Positions 48,931 through 60,637 are shown, counted from the stretch's first letter. The stretch is 64,000 nucleotides of DNA from Solea solea (GCF_958295425.1 NC_081136.1:20776890-20840889), one strand, 5' to 3'. Notes: generated from the letters alone by a model not told the origin. Numbers and translations: made by a program.

Positions 48931-51268
48931 GTGGACAATGATAGGTTATGTTCCCAGAAAAAAAAAAGTGATCTGGGATGTTGCAGTTCATAAGTCTTGA
49001 GTTAAAACATAAAGTATGCTAAGGTTAAAATGTTGATAAACTGATATTATAAATATATATTATAAACTGATAGCATTACAAACATGCCACCACTCTGAAG
49101 TGTCAGCTGTCAATTACAATAAAATGGATGTAGCTGAATACAATTTGGACTTCCACCAACAGGAAACACAAGACAGTACCATGTTCTTCTGTCTTTTTCT
49201 CTGAAAACAGCATGTCTTGCTCATGGACTGTTTACAGACAGTTAATGTTGGGAGCAGGCTGTGGGAGTTTTACTTAGACTCTTGGACCTTAAACCTTCTT
49301 TTCTAAAATGATCTCTTGTCCCTCCGTTCGACTGAGGACAAAAAAATAAAGAACATTGAGCTTGTTGCATTCATCAGGTCAAGTTGGCAGGTCATTTAAA
49401 GCTTCTGAATGTATAGGTGTGTGTAAGAGGTGGCTTTCAGAGGATAATAGCTGTGATTCATGGGACAACTTCTTCTTTATCTCCATTTTTCTGACTCATC
49501 TGTTTCTCTGTTTCTGTCACCACTTTACCTTTACTCTCCCTCACATTCTCTTTAATGGCCTTGGTTTGCCAGCTAATTGGCTGGATGGAGTCAGAGATTG
49601 CTATGGATACAGTGGGCAGAAAGGGAAGAGGTAGGGCTGAGATAGAGACAGAAGAGAGCAAATTAATCTGTTGCATTAAGTTCAGTCAGGACAGTTCTGA
49701 ATCGATCGTGGTCATTTTTATACTATACAAAATAATTTATACTGTCAGTAGTTGCAAAATATTTTACTAATATCAATTTTAATCATATAATAATAATGAT
49801 GACACAATATACCATATAGTGAATGGGTATGAAAGATGTGTGATAGAAAGTGCTCGTCAAGTCTACAAAAGTGCTATATAAATGCAGACCATATACCTTG
49901 TCTGTGACACATATACCTTGGCTGTATATGTGTGCATGCTTCAGGTAGGACAATATGTTGAATTAGATTATAATGTGGAATCAGCTGCACAAGTGGGATG
50001 TCAGACCAGAAGGACCCCCACTTTAGTAAGGGAACTGCAGCCATGTATGTGTGAAAACAGGGAAAGTATGGAGAAACCTAACTTTCCCAAGAACACTACC
50101 TGGTACCTGTTGTGTCGAATTGACTCGAATTAGAAGTCCCAAGGCACTCTTTTTTTTAAGTATCAAAATGCCTATTTAAAACTGTTTAAAACAAACGTGT
50201 ATTTGACGAGTTTCAGCCTCAAGCCTTAATCACAGTCAAAACCATAGAGAAAGAAAAAGAGATATTTCCTGTCTAGAAATATTTTCAATATTTATTCTCA
50301 TATCCTTCACACGTCCATAAGGCCTTTGTTATTAAAAAAACCCAAAAACATTTGGGCTTTTGATTTAACGCAGGACTTTGTATTCATTGATTTATTTTAG
50401 CATCAGTAGATGTTACTCTTTCCTTGTCACCATGTTGAATATTTGGTTCTTTTTATGTCTTTTCAAAAAAAAAAAACAGAACTGAACCTGAGCTGAAAGT
50501 GTTGATTTTCTTTTTTCTTCCTTCTTTTGTTTTGTGTTTCAGAATTAGGTACATTGCATACAAATGAAGATCAATGCGTAAACATGCCAGATTGGAGTGC
50601 TTGATTCACATCTGTTGTCCCTAGGCAGGTGGATGGTACAGAACGATTAGCTCAAATCTATACATTAGACAATCATGAGCAAGAAAATAAGTAAAAAAAA
50701 CAAATAAAAACTGTCATGGCACATTTTGACTTCATTTATGTACCATTTATTCACGTACAATCTAGGTTAATATAACCCCTTGTGGGTGATTATTGGATTA
50801 CAAAGTATTTACAATATGTACATAAATGTACTATTTCTTCAAATGAGGTACAATATCAGAAGACAGTTTTCCAACACACTCTCTGCTATAGAGGGGCAAA
50901 TTAGAATAGAAGAATTTGTTATTTTTGCACACACCATTTTTGCCGTGCTCGACTTGACTCTACTCGGCTTGGTATCAGCCATGTTGTTTCCATTACTCCA
51001 ATGTACCTCCTCAACGTGTGGCTGTGTGAAACTGCCTTGAGGTTGTTTAAAAATGCATCGCAAACATCAAAATAATGACAGGCAAATAAGTTATTTTCGG
51101 TGTACTGAATCATTAGGCCCACCATCGCCGGCTTTCAGCAGTGCAAACTTCACTCTTTCTGAGAGTGAAGTAAAACCAGGATTATTGGGACTATTGGTTT
51201 TACGGTGTTCAGTGATGGATCACCCACCAGCTGAAAAATCATGGTCACACCTCCTAGCTGTCATGTGG

Positions 51269-51440
51269 TTCAAGGTTCAAGGTTCAAGGTTTTTATTTGC
51301 CATTTGTGCTTAAACAGATAGTCCAGGCACATTGGAAATCGTGTGCGGGTTCTACGAGTCAGTTGTAGGAGACAGAAACACAAACTTAAGTATAAATATA
51401 AAAGTATAAAAGAAAATGTAGAAGATGTAGAAAAAATAAA
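51269..51440 (-). mobile_element. 5'-truncated LINE tail (Rex1/L2-like)
   Basis: Three TTCAAGG units precede GTTTTTATTTGCCATTTGTG on the + strand. Reversed, this is a LINE 3' UTR ending in short tandem repeats, as in Rex1/L2-like elements of fish. Only about 170 bp of 3' sequence remains. Confidence 0.6.
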
Positions 51441-51477
51441 AATATACATATATATATATATATATGTGTGTGTGTGC
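51441..51477. repeat. TA/TG microsatellite
   Basis: An (AT)n run passes into (GT)n, 90 bp upstream of the 51568 splice acceptor. Confidence 0.9.
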
Positions 51478-51567
51478 TGCATGGTACTGTACATTCCTAA
51501 TATAAAGGTCAAAAGTCTGACTGACTCCCTCTCTCTTTGTTTCTCTATGTCTCTTGCCCTGTGGCAG

Positions 51568-51742
51568 GCTGGCTCCTAAGGCTTCATCAGAGCAGGACAG
51601 TAGCGGCAGTGACAAGAAGGAACGTCCCTTGAGCACCATGAGCGAGGCTTCAAACTACACAGGCGGCTCGGACTACAGCACCTTTCCTGGCAGCCCCACT
51701 ATCACGGACACTTCACCTACAACTGTTACCTCATCCACACGG
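51568..51742 (+). CDS. plekha5: PLEKHA5 exon: WW-PH linker
   Basis: The exon is 175 nt, with acceptor CTGTGGCAG and donor CGG|GTCAGT. It enters in phase 2 and leaves in phase 0, matching its neighbours. The translation contains GSDKKERPLSTMSEASNYTGG, cut here to its core KKERP...EASNY, the conserved block in the PLEKHA5 linker between the WW pair and the PH domain. The remainder is Ser/Thr/Pro-rich (FPGSPTITDTSPTTVTSSTR), as expected for a disordered, phosphorylatable linker. The linker looks slightly longer than the mammalian one I recall. No alternative frame is open across the whole exon with correct phases. Confidence 0.9.
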
Positions 51743-53460
51743 GTCAGTCACCAATAGAGCGATCTGAGAGAGAGAATTAATCCAAGCCTCCCCCAAACCA
51801 ACCAGGCTGTCAACCCAAACAGACCCCAGAGAGTGCCAATTGTTTTGTTTCTTTTTTTTTCAGATGCTTAGCTGACCATTTTGAGTCTCCACAAAAGTTA
51901 AAATGTTTGTACTGGGACCCACTTTTTAAAGATGACAAAGTCTCTGATCCATTTCACCCACTCATTGTGTACCGCTTTTTCCTCCACATGAGGGTTTTGG
52001 GGTATCTGGAGCCAATCCCAGTGGTAGAAAATTCATGAATGTAAGGCAATTCACTGTGGGCTTACAGTATATGTATATTGTAGACCAGTAATGTCTGTCA
52101 GTGTAAGGTATCAAATCCTGCAAATACAGCACATGAGCTTCTGTTTATGAAAAGGGAGGAAAAAAAACAAAAAAATTGTGAAACAACAATTATTTTTGGT
52201 GTTGGAGGTAGAGTTATCCTCTAAACAGGGGTATTGCTGTTTGATCCCCAGCTATCTTTTAATATATTGTACCAAATAATTGGCCCCCAACCATTCAATA
52301 TTTGGCACCCTTCCCTTGGTGTACCAGAGTGAAATGGTACTGTCAGGGTGGCGCTAGACCGGCTCCACCAGCTGATTGGGTTACAGAAAAACGTCACTTC
52401 CTCCATGTTTGTCTGTTGTGCTGTTGTCTGCTGTGTCGTGTTCGTTGTTGTTGTTCATTGTCATTGCACCAGCACGACGTCACGCTACATGTCTCGCTGA
52501 CATGGCCATTCCCCACCTTCCAAGTAAATGTACTGTTCTCAGTCGAAATGCAAGCCTGACCCAGGCTTTACACTTTACAAAAGAAAAGGTCAGAGGAGAA
52601 TTTTCTGACTTGTAACAAAAAATAAAAAGGCATTTGTGAGGTAGCTTGATTAAAGACGATGGAGGATGAGTTACTATGTGTGGGGGTTGGTGTGAACAGT
52701 CAGAGGACAGGATATGGAATATGACAGAGCAGCTGAAGGTGTTGATTATACAGTATATAGGACATATTTGCACTTTTTTTTAAGATGAGATACACACATT
52801 AGGTTTGACCCTGACACCTCCAATATGTAACCACTTCCTACAGGTTTGGTATCCTTGTTTTTGTGCCTGAGCTGTTTCCATAAACCTCCATATTACCTTG
52901 TTCTAGTTGCACTGCTAAAAATAGAATAATATATATTGTGTTACAGAACCATAGAATTGCCACAGGAGAGAAAATATTTCAGTTGTGACTCAAACCTTCT
53001 TTGATCATTGTAGAGAGAAACTTTTGAGACAGTTTCTTGATATAATGAAATTGTTTTCTCAAATTAGTTTTACCTTAAAATTGGCTTTATTGATTGATTG
53101 TTGTGGGATGTTTACATCAGGGAGGCATGGAGTTTGAAGGTTCAGTTAAGTGACGCAAATTGCAGAACAATAACTTTAGACAGAGTTGGCAATTTTAGGG
53201 GATTTATTGACTTCAACTTGTGAATGTCAATGGAGGAGTGGAGTGGGCAGGCAGTGTGGAGAGAGCTTGATTGTCCAAGATCCAGAGCAAACTGAGGCAG
53301 GAGAATGAACCAGACGTTAGAACCTGAGCAGAGGCAGTGTTACGGCCTCCCTTAGACAAATCAGAAAAGGTGTCCGAACATACATGGATGCCACAAATTG
53401 AAACCAATGCTAATTAATTTTATGAACAAAACATATTCAAAAACAAACTGAAAAGTGTGT

Positions 53461-53601
53461 TGGGGGTGGAGTGGCTCAGTGGTTAAGAAAGACATCATGG
53501 TCACAATGGCTGCAAGTTCGACTCCACCCCTGGCTGATTGTACTCATACCCATTGTAAATCGCTTTGGATAAAAGTGTCTGCTAAATGACATGTAATGTA
53601 A
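53461..53601 (+). repeat. tRNA-derived SINE with LINE-like tail
   Basis: An A-box-like GTGGCTCAGTGGTTAAG starts at 53471 and a B-box-like AAGTTCGACTCC at about 53514. The tail reads CGCTTTGGATAAAAG, then TCTGCTAAATGACATGTAA, a very common fish SINE/LINE tail. A minus-strand relative is at 12245-12370. The cloverleaf does not close properly, so this is not a tRNA gene. Confidence 0.8.
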
Positions 53602-55055
53602 AAAGGGTTTGAGATCCTGACAAAAAGGTGTGTAGCATCCTCTGACCCATCAGAACTAAAATAAATCAAATTTTTAAATAGCTGATAACAGGACTGGCAG
53701 AAATTTTCAACCAACTGATGTACCAAATTAAGAAGACTAAGAAGACTGTAATGACAAAAACAAAAAGGGAAGGGAGCAAAAAAGAAAGAGATATTGCACT
53801 CACTAACCAGCCTCATCCTCTGGTTTCCCTCTCCACTGCCGTACAGCCTACTTTTAAACTTCCCACTCCACAACATTCTCCACTCACAGGACAGATATGT
53901 AATCACTGGAATGAAGCACAGATGAGCGGCGAGGAGGGAGAGAAGTAGAGGGAGTCATAAAAAAGAGAGACAAGCTGCAAGCGGACAAAATGTTCAAATT
54001 CTCATTAGCAAATTCACAGCTTAAAAGCTGACAGACACTGTTACCATGCTGTGGAAACTGATGACCTGGCAGTGCTTGAGAAGAGCTGGATAGATGCTGG
54101 ATACTTGTCGTGAGGGTGAATGGAGAGTTTGTTATGCCCACATGAAGGGAGGGGGAATAGACTGAGGAGGCGGCAACCCGAACATTTCTTTGCTCTGAGG
54201 TTCACAGCTGCAGCAGGAACTTTGTCACTCCTCAGTTTGTCAGTACATTCCTCTTGCAGCTGGAACACAGAGCTTCTCTCCTGGAGATGTGCAGCTTCCT
54301 TTCTCAATATAACGAGGAAATTTAGAGTGTTATGACGAGAAACTTCCAACTGCTTGCATGGAATAGGGGAAGAGTGTGGTTGGATGGGTGAAGTTCTCCT
54401 TATGCAGTGTTCATAAGGGGAAACAGGAAATAGCTGCTTTGATCACTTGTGCTTCACACAGCTGATGTGTTGTTTCATTAATGCTGTAGGTTAGTAAAAA
54501 AAAACAACTTGCTGAGTCATCGCTGGAATTCAGTGACCAGTGAATGTCCCTGAATGGGTCACTGCTCTGTTAGGCTGCAGAGCATGTCGATTTTTATAGG
54601 TTCATAAACCATTAATATAACACAACATCTTTGATGCAGTCGCAAAATCCAGATCAGACACTAATTATTTATCATTTGATGGCGTCAGATGTACCTAGAC
54701 AAACTGAACAGGTGCAAGTATCATATAATGTTTATCGCAGCAATTTTAATAAAAATATTAAAAGGCGATAGTTCAAAGTTCTTCAACACTTTAGACTCTG
54801 TTGAAGAAAGATACAAGTGTATATATTAATACAGAATAATTTAAAGCACATATAAGAGTAACACAGACTAGATAGGAGTCAAAGTTTGTTGCTGCATCAT
54901 CCAGGATTTGGATTACAGCCAGGTTAATTACGAGGTTACAGATTTCTTCCAGACTTTCGTGGTTTGTATGAATCTGGAGAACAGCTTGATCTGACAGTAT
55001 GCTGCTCCAATGTTTCCTGCTCTCATGGGATGTTTTGAGGCTTTTTTGACTTTAA

Positions 55056-55575
55056 AGAGGCCCTAGCATGGTCCTATCTCACTTATATGTGAGATATGGA
55101 GGTGTACTTACAAACATGAAGTCGTTTTTATGGTCAAAAACCTCCTAGTCGCTGCAAACGAGCCGATGTAAATGTCTCATCACTGACGCTCTCGTCAGCT
55201 GCGCTGTTTCAGAACAAAACCACACCCGTGTGGGCACAATTATTATATTTTTTTTACCATGTCATGTCCGGGGCTCCAACGAGAGTAGTTGTTCTTCTTC
55301 TACGGTTGAAAGTACGTCACTTGATGTGCTTGGACTCTAGTGCCCGGACAAGGCGGCACTGCTGTTTAGAGGAGTGGTGAAATTCGCCAGTGATGTTATT
55401 AGTCAACAGTAGTACATTTCTGCTTCGTAGAGCTCAGGAAAACAATCAAACCCTGCACTCGCAGCAGTGGCTGAACTGATTGTTCTGATTGACTTTTAGG
55501 GCTTCAGAGACGAGGTAATGATGCAGATACACACAAAAACGCAGTGTTAATTGGCACTTCTGGGCTATGGCCTCT
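55056..55575 (-). mobile_element. TTAA-flanked MITE, copy 2
   Basis: The ends AGAGGCC and GGCCTCT are flanked by TTAA at 55052-55055 and 55576-55579. The interior is the reverse complement of the element at 18451-19060: shared blocks include CTGACGAGAGCGTCAG, TCGTTTGCAGCGACTAG and GAAGAAGAA...CTACTCTCGTT. TTAA target duplications are typical of piggyBac and some Kolobok elements. No transposase frame is present, so it is non-autonomous. Confidence 0.75.
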
Positions 55576-55689
55576 TTAATGCATAGTAATGCATAGATGG
55601 AAAGATACGAAGCAAAGGACCTGCCCATACGTTTTGTAGGCAAGCTATATTTTTTGTCTTCACGGCACATCATAAATCATCATGTTCAC

Positions 55690-56045
55690 TCTCACTCACT
55701 CATTTTCCACCACTTTATAGTCCACATGAGGTTCACAGGGAGCTGGAGCCAATCGTAGCTGATATAGGGCGAAAGGTGGGAGGTGGGTTACATCCTCAAC
55801 AGGTTGCCAGTCCATCACATGGCCAACATATACAGACAAAACCCTTCACTCCTACGACCACCTACCATTTTAGCGTGTCTTATTAACCTCTGCATGTTTT
55901 TGGACTGAGCGAAGGAAACCAGAGAACAGGGAAAAGCCATGCACACACAGAGAACATACAAACTCAAACAGAAACTTGGTCAAACTAGGATTTGAACAGT
56001 AGACCTTCTTGCTGTAAGGCAACAATGCTAGCCGCTACACCCTTC
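55690..56045. repeat. RTE/Expander-like LINE 3' segment
   Basis: It holds GGAGCTGGAGCCAATC, GCCAGTCCATCACATGGCC, GCATGTTTTTGGACTG and CCTTCTTGCTGTAAGGCAAC in the order known for Expander-type RTE repeats of fish. It is about 15-20% diverged by eye. No open frame remains. Confidence 0.7.
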
Positions 56046-56433
56046 ATCCCCTTCGACATATTCAGTGTTTCTTTATGTAAAAGTATCCTTGTTTTTCTTT
56101 AGTATGGTAGTGCTGATGTTTTTAGGAATATGTGCTTTATTTTGTGTGTTATTATTCCAATGTGAATATACAGCATCTGCCTATGTGGTTATTTTTACTG
56201 GTGCTGGAAATGCTGCTGTTTTTTTATTGTACAAAATCACTGCACAGAACAGTCGTCATGTCAGACTGTTTTGTCTGAGATCAGTGGAGGATGTTTTGGG
56301 TTATTTTCTGTATCCCTGACTCTCTGAAATGTCAGCTCCAAACACAAGCACAATGTGGGTTTTATTTTTGCTTGATTATGTCAGATAAATATGGCCAAAT
56401 AGAACTCAAACTTTCCCATTTGTTATCTCACAG

Positions 56434-56538
56434 CCCTCCAGGTCTTCCAAGAAAGTTCACAACTTTGGCAAGAGGTCCAACTCCATCAAGAGGAACCCTA
56501 ATGCCCCAGTGGTCAAGAGCAACTGGCTTTATAAACAG
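56434..56538 (+). CDS. plekha5: PLEKHA5 exon: start of PH domain
   Basis: The exon is 105 nt (35 codons), phase 0 at both ends, with acceptor TTATCTCACAG and donor CAG|GTACAG. The translation begins PSRSSKKVHNFGKRSNSIKR and continues NPNAPVV to WLYKQ. The VHNFGKRSNSIKRNPNAPVV block is essentially identical to mammalian PLEKHA5 and separates it from PLEKHA6 and PLEKHA7. WLYKQ is the first beta-strand of the PH domain. Just before it this gene reads KSN where I recall RRG in mammals, so the usual Gly before Trp-Leu is Asn. The basic stretch here probably contributes to phosphoinositide-dependent membrane binding. Confidence 0.95.
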
Positions 56539-58232
56539 GTACAGGAAGCAATATGATTTCAAATTTATGATGTGTGTGAGTTTGTGTGGGAGTAAGTAAG
56601 GACAGTCAGAGGATAAGTGAGGGAATAAAAAAGGTAAAAGTTGCACAAAGTAGTTTTACACTACAGAGAACATACTCTTTGCTCTTTTTTTATTTAATTG
56701 AAATGAGATGTATAGGATTTGGTACTGACACCCACCTCCAGTAATATGTCACCAGTTCCTGTATAATGGGTATCTGCCTAGCAGAATCACAAAGATAAAT
56801 TAAGTTCCTAATTTTGCTGCCTGAGCAGTTTCCATAAGCCAGCATTTCCTCCATATTAATTCATTTTCTTTAAGATCATAGCTCGCTTCCAGAGTGATAA
56901 CAGGACTGTGTATAGGGATGTGCATGAGTATTCAAGTATTTGCTTGACCATAACATGTCCATCAGTTACTGTCACTATTGGTTATTTATTAAAAACATCC
57001 AAAATGTACGTTTTATCAAGATAATTGCATTTATAAAAACAATACCTATACCATACAATACAATACAATACCATAGAATATTTCAATAATATTTAATATT
57101 GATAGTTGAATTTAAATGTCTGCTCTGTCACACAAGTAAACAATGCAAAGGTCAAGGCAACGTTATTAAATGTAGATTTGGTTTGTAGTGACGTGAGTTG
57201 GCTTTCTCCAGACACATACCACACATGATGATGAAGTGCTTCATACTAAAAGACAAGATCAAAAGAACAGTGCAAATACACGACAGGATAAAAACCATCA
57301 AAGCAAGATCAAAATAGTTTCAGATGGAAAAATGCTGGGTTTTGTTGATCACTGTGACGGCTCCAGGAACAAGACCATTTGTATCTGCGGCCTGACGAGA
57401 GAGGCTGAAATTTACCATGTAGATGTGGGAGCCATCTTTCAAAATGTAACCAGCCATCCTCTGTAACTATCTGGTTAAGCAGTGGCTCTCTAATCAGCCT
57501 ACTAACCCACTTCACAATTTGGTTCAAGGAGTTTTTGTTTTTTTTAAAGAAAGGTTGCTGAACCAAGACACCAGACTAAACGCTAAAAATAGATTTAATA
57601 AAAGAACGATACAACAGGGTCAACTGTGTTCTATCGATGGACAGTATAGACACTCAATCCCTTTTTTGTACACAGCTTCACAGTTTATGTAACCATCAAT
57701 AAGATGATCATTTATAAAATATTCAAAAGGATGGCTGAAGTTTTATCGTTAATCAAGCATACAATCTGTATGTTTGATTAAAACATAATATAATATAATA
57801 TATTTAATATAATTTATATTAAAATGTGTACAATAATAAGCGTATAAAACAGTGGGAATTAGAATACAGTAATTTCTCTCATACAGATATGTCCGTTCGC
57901 TTCTAAACTTAGGTAAATAAAGGCTATTTCAGGTTCATGTACTATGTACTTTGGGTTATTAATATTGAGGAAAACATAGTGAGCCATTGCTAATTTTTGA
58001 AAGCAGTCTACAGCACCAAACATCACTTTGCCCATTATCAAGTGTTACACATCTCTGTGAGTGTTCTCACTCACTGCTGTATGTCGATGTATGTATGATG
58101 CAGCCAGCTCTCTGTGTGTTACATTCAAACACGACAAACTGTCCTAAAAAGGAATGACCAATAGTCTTGAAAGAGTTTTGTTGTTGCTGCAGTCAGGCAG
58201 CACCAGTGAGATGAGGAGAAACTGAGAGAACC

Positions 58233-58233
<1 letters not shown>

Positions 58234-58269
<36 letters not shown>
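58234..58269 (+). repeat. (CAG)12 trinucleotide repeat
   Basis: Twelve uninterrupted CAG units on the + (sense) strand lie 205 bp upstream of a PLEKHA5 exon. The tract is intronic in the gene model given here. Confidence 0.95.
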
Positions 58270-58270
<1 letters not shown>

Positions 58271-58407
58271 GTAAAGAAGAAAGTAGAGACCTTTGCCCTG
58301 GACTCCAAGCAGGCAAAATGTAACTGTATTAGAAAGAGATAAAAGAAAAACATGTCTCAGAGGAAGAGACAGAAGCAGAAGCAGAGGCAGCCAGCAGGAG
58401 ACAGTAA

Positions 58408-58432
58408 GTGTGTGTGTGTGTGTGTGTGTGTG
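58408..58432. repeat. TG microsatellite
   Basis: About 12 TG units end some 40 bp before the acceptor of the PH-core exon. Confidence 0.9.
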
Positions 58433-58473
58433 TACTGTAATTACTTACTTTCTGTAATGTTTGACCCCTGCAG

Positions 58474-58546
58474 GACAGTGCAGGAATGAAGCTGTGGAAG
58501 AAGAGGTGGTTCGTGCTGTCAGACATGTGTCTCTTCTACTACCGTG
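58474..58546 (+). CDS. plekha5: PLEKHA5 exon: PH-domain core
   Basis: The exon is 73 nt with acceptor CCCCTGCAG and donor CGTG|GTGAAT; it enters in phase 0 and leaves in phase 1. The translation DSAGMKLWKKRWFVL, followed by SDMCLFYYR, is the highly conserved second and third strands of the PLEKHA-family PH domain. The KxWKKRW basic motif contributes to the phosphoinositide pocket. It differs from mammalian PLEKHA5 at only about two positions as I recall them (T to A, L to M). The split G at the end would complete the Asp codon of the next exon. That exon, encoding the rest of the PH domain, was not found before 64000. Confidence 0.95.
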
Positions 58547-58679
58547 GTGAATACATACACACATGCAAACACACACATGATTATCGTTGCCTAAGTCGAG
58601 ACATGTTCTGGTTCTTGAAAGTGTCTGCATGTGCTGTATGTGTCACTGTGGACCGAGGTTATAATAGTTTTTGGATTTG

Positions 58680-58880
58680 GAACAAAAAAGAAAAATGATC
58701 TGCAGAAAACCAAAACACATGCATCAACAGAAACACACTGCAAAAAAAAACAAAACCATGTAAAACCAAAAACACACAAATCCGAAAGCAACTGCATGAG
58801 AGACAACACCTGCATGTTCACTAACGGAAGACCAGCCTGTTGACTTGCATAGGCCCTGAGGTGAACCCGTTTTTAATGTG
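58680..58880. repeat. Arm of the long-inverted-repeat element family
   Basis: The sequence GAAAAATGATCTGCAGAAA, then CATGCATCAACAGAAACACA and AACACACAAATCC, matches the left arm at 37.92-38.06 kb. The outermost 130 bp, including GTACGGTGG, are missing. It begins 134 bp after a PLEKHA5 exon. Confidence 0.7.
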
Positions 58881-59519
58881 TATGTATACTACCCTGATCC
58901 CTCCTCTTACAATATATTGCACTGTATTTTGTATTTAAATTTATTCTAGCACTGGATATGCTCTTTGGATGCATGTCTATTAGGGAGCTGTAGACCTACA
59001 GTATGTATGATTTCTGAGCGTTCTCTGCATTTTCTTACTCACCTAAATTCACTTATTGTAAGTATCTTTGGATGAAATTATCTAGTAACTGACTGTACTG
59101 AGATACACCCTGTGGTGGACACATCTTCAGAGGTGTAACCAGGGTCACAGGGTGTTTCGGGCCAGCCAGGGGTGATCAGGCCTGTCTGCCTGTGACACAT
59201 GGACCTTCTGGCATTCCCCTGACACAGTGATGTACTTTTACATTATACACAGGGCAAGAAGCACAGGCTTGTTCCTCAAAATGTCCTTGAGTGCTGGAGC
59301 TACACAATTGCCATCACAGCCTCACTTCTGACTTTGACTCTTCAGCATTACACTGCTCATATGTGACCTGTTTCTCAGCTTTATTTTTTATCTATCGACC
59401 GTCTGTAGCACGTAGGGTGAAAGACAGCAAAGCAATGTTTGTCTGCCATTGAACGATTCTCACCCCGCAATCTAAGACACTGTGATGGTGTTCCCGACGT
59501 AGCCCCAAGGGTCGGAACA

Positions 59520-59788
59520 AAATTTAACGAAATACAGGTTCACCTTATGGCCTATGGGAGTCAACAAAGTGGTTGGTGAGCGCCCTCACAAGCCCGGAGC
59601 ACTTCTGTTATTGAATATGCAGGTGTTTTCTCTCATGTAGTTGCTTTTGGATTTGTGTGTTTTGGCTTTCTGCACATCATTTTTCTTTTGCAGCACATTT
59701 CTCACATTGCATTTGCTTTTATTTTCGTTTGTGAATATGCAGCTTGTTTCTCCTTCTGCATGTGTTTTGAGCCGTTGCCACCGTACAT
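59520..59788. repeat. Opposite arm of the long-inverted-repeat element family
   Basis: It is in reverse orientation to the 58680 arm and ends in CCACCGTACAT, like the right end at 40219. Shared blocks include GAATATGCAG, TTTCTCCTTCTGCATGTG and TTGGCTTTCTGCA. Together with 58680-58880 it may delimit a 1.1-kb internally deleted copy. Confidence 0.7.
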
Positions 59789-59981
59789 AGGTATTATGTC
59801 ATTTTAAAAATGTATTAGGGCGTATTAGGGCAACAACCATCCACAAATCCAGTATAACAGTTTATAAGACAGTGGCCTGAAGTGCATAATACTGCTTCTG
59901 AGGTTGGATGCAGGCGGTGTGCCAGGGAAAAATCAAAGAACCAACAGACTATACTGCAGACACACATGAACATAACAACAT

Positions 59982-59998
59982 AAATAATAATAATTATG

Positions 59999-60039
<41 letters not shown>

Positions 60040-60061
60040 GATGATAATAATAATACTGATG

Positions 60062-60092
<31 letters not shown>

Positions 60093-60108
60093 TAATAATA
60101 ATAATACA
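59982..60108. repeat. Long AAT/ATT microsatellite
   Basis: About 40 AAT units are interrupted by a few CTG ATG steps. The Asn-rich and Ile-rich frames it opens on the two strands are artefacts. Confidence 0.95.
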
Positions 60109-60637
60109 ATGAACATGCATGAGGGTTTATTGGGTTTTTGAGCTCAATCTCCTAGACTTGAGGTTTGATTCATTTAGATGAGCCAAAAGTGTTATGTATG
60201 AAATAAATTGACAAAGTAGAAAACAGAGACCATTTTATTGTTTCAGTTTGACAACCTCCACATTGAGGAAGTACTATGAAGTAATGGAAAAACGGCGTGC
60301 CTGATGCCAAACCACGTAGAGTCAAGTCAAGCGGTGCTAGAAATGTATATGGAAAAGCATCACAATCCTTCTTGCTGAAGTGAAAAGTAATAAAGTAAAA
60401 CTAAGGTGCACAAGGTCGTCCTTGTTTCCAGCCACAGTCGTGACGCCGACGTTGCAGCACTGACTTGGAACTTTACATTCATGCAGAAGCTCGTCTGTTT
60501 CTCCTTCATGTCTTCTAAGCTCCCGAGAGAGATTCTGCCATCTCCTTAAATTGACAAATTAGCCGTTCCCATAGCACAATCAGGAGCTGCTTCCAGGGGA
60601 GGATTAAATGTTTTACTGACTTATCCAGCTGGAGATG

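Larger units (their letters stand above)
43669..48985 (+). mobile_element. Decayed Ty3/Gypsy LTR retrotransposon, split by a LINE
   Basis: On the + strand, parts of one retrotransposon appear in order: gag (about 43700-44000), RNase H (about 44075-44308), then after the LINE insertion the end of the RNase H/connection region and integrase (47677-48930). A primer-binding-site-like TGGTGTCAGAA lies at 43682-43692, so a 5' LTR may end just before it. An A-rich tract at 48957-48968 and a TGTTGCAG at about 48983 could mark the start of a 3' LTR. I could not match any sequence before 43682 to any after 48983, so intact LTRs are not shown. Protease and reverse transcriptase are missing. The coding parts carry frameshifts and stops. 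Confidence 0.8.
36388..51567 (+). other. plekha5: Large PLEKHA5 intron rich in mobile DNA
   Basis: This 15.2-kb intron runs from GTAATG to a TGTGGCAG acceptor. It contains a fold-back MITE (37.5-37.7 kb), a long-inverted-repeat element (37.8-40.2 kb), an ATT run (41.25 kb), a Ty3/Gypsy relic interrupted by an L2-type LINE (43.6-49 kb) and a short LINE tail (51.3 kb). Between 40220 and 43580, and between 48990 and 51268, I see no coding sequence beyond chance frames. Confidence 0.6.
51743..56433 (+). other. plekha5: PLEKHA5 intron with repeats
   Basis: The intron runs from GTCAGT to TTATCTCACAG. It holds an RTE-like scrap (about 51960-52030), a tRNA-derived SINE (53461-53600), a TTAA-flanked MITE (55056-55575) and an RTE/Expander-like segment (55690-56045). 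From 52040 to 53460 and from 53600 to 55050 I see no coding sequence or clear repeat. Confidence 0.6.
56539..58473 (+). other. plekha5: PLEKHA5 intron before the PH-core exon
   Basis: This intron of 1.9 kb begins GTACAG and ends CCCCTGCAG. It contains a (CAG)12 run at 58234-58269 and a (TG)n run at 58408-58432, the latter about 40 bp from the acceptor. AT-rich sequence around 57.78 kb repeats TATAATA. No coding sequence was recognised. Confidence 0.6.

Noticed and set aside
59908..60141. Asn-rich and Ile-rich frames
   Set aside because: Translations of an AAT microsatellite.
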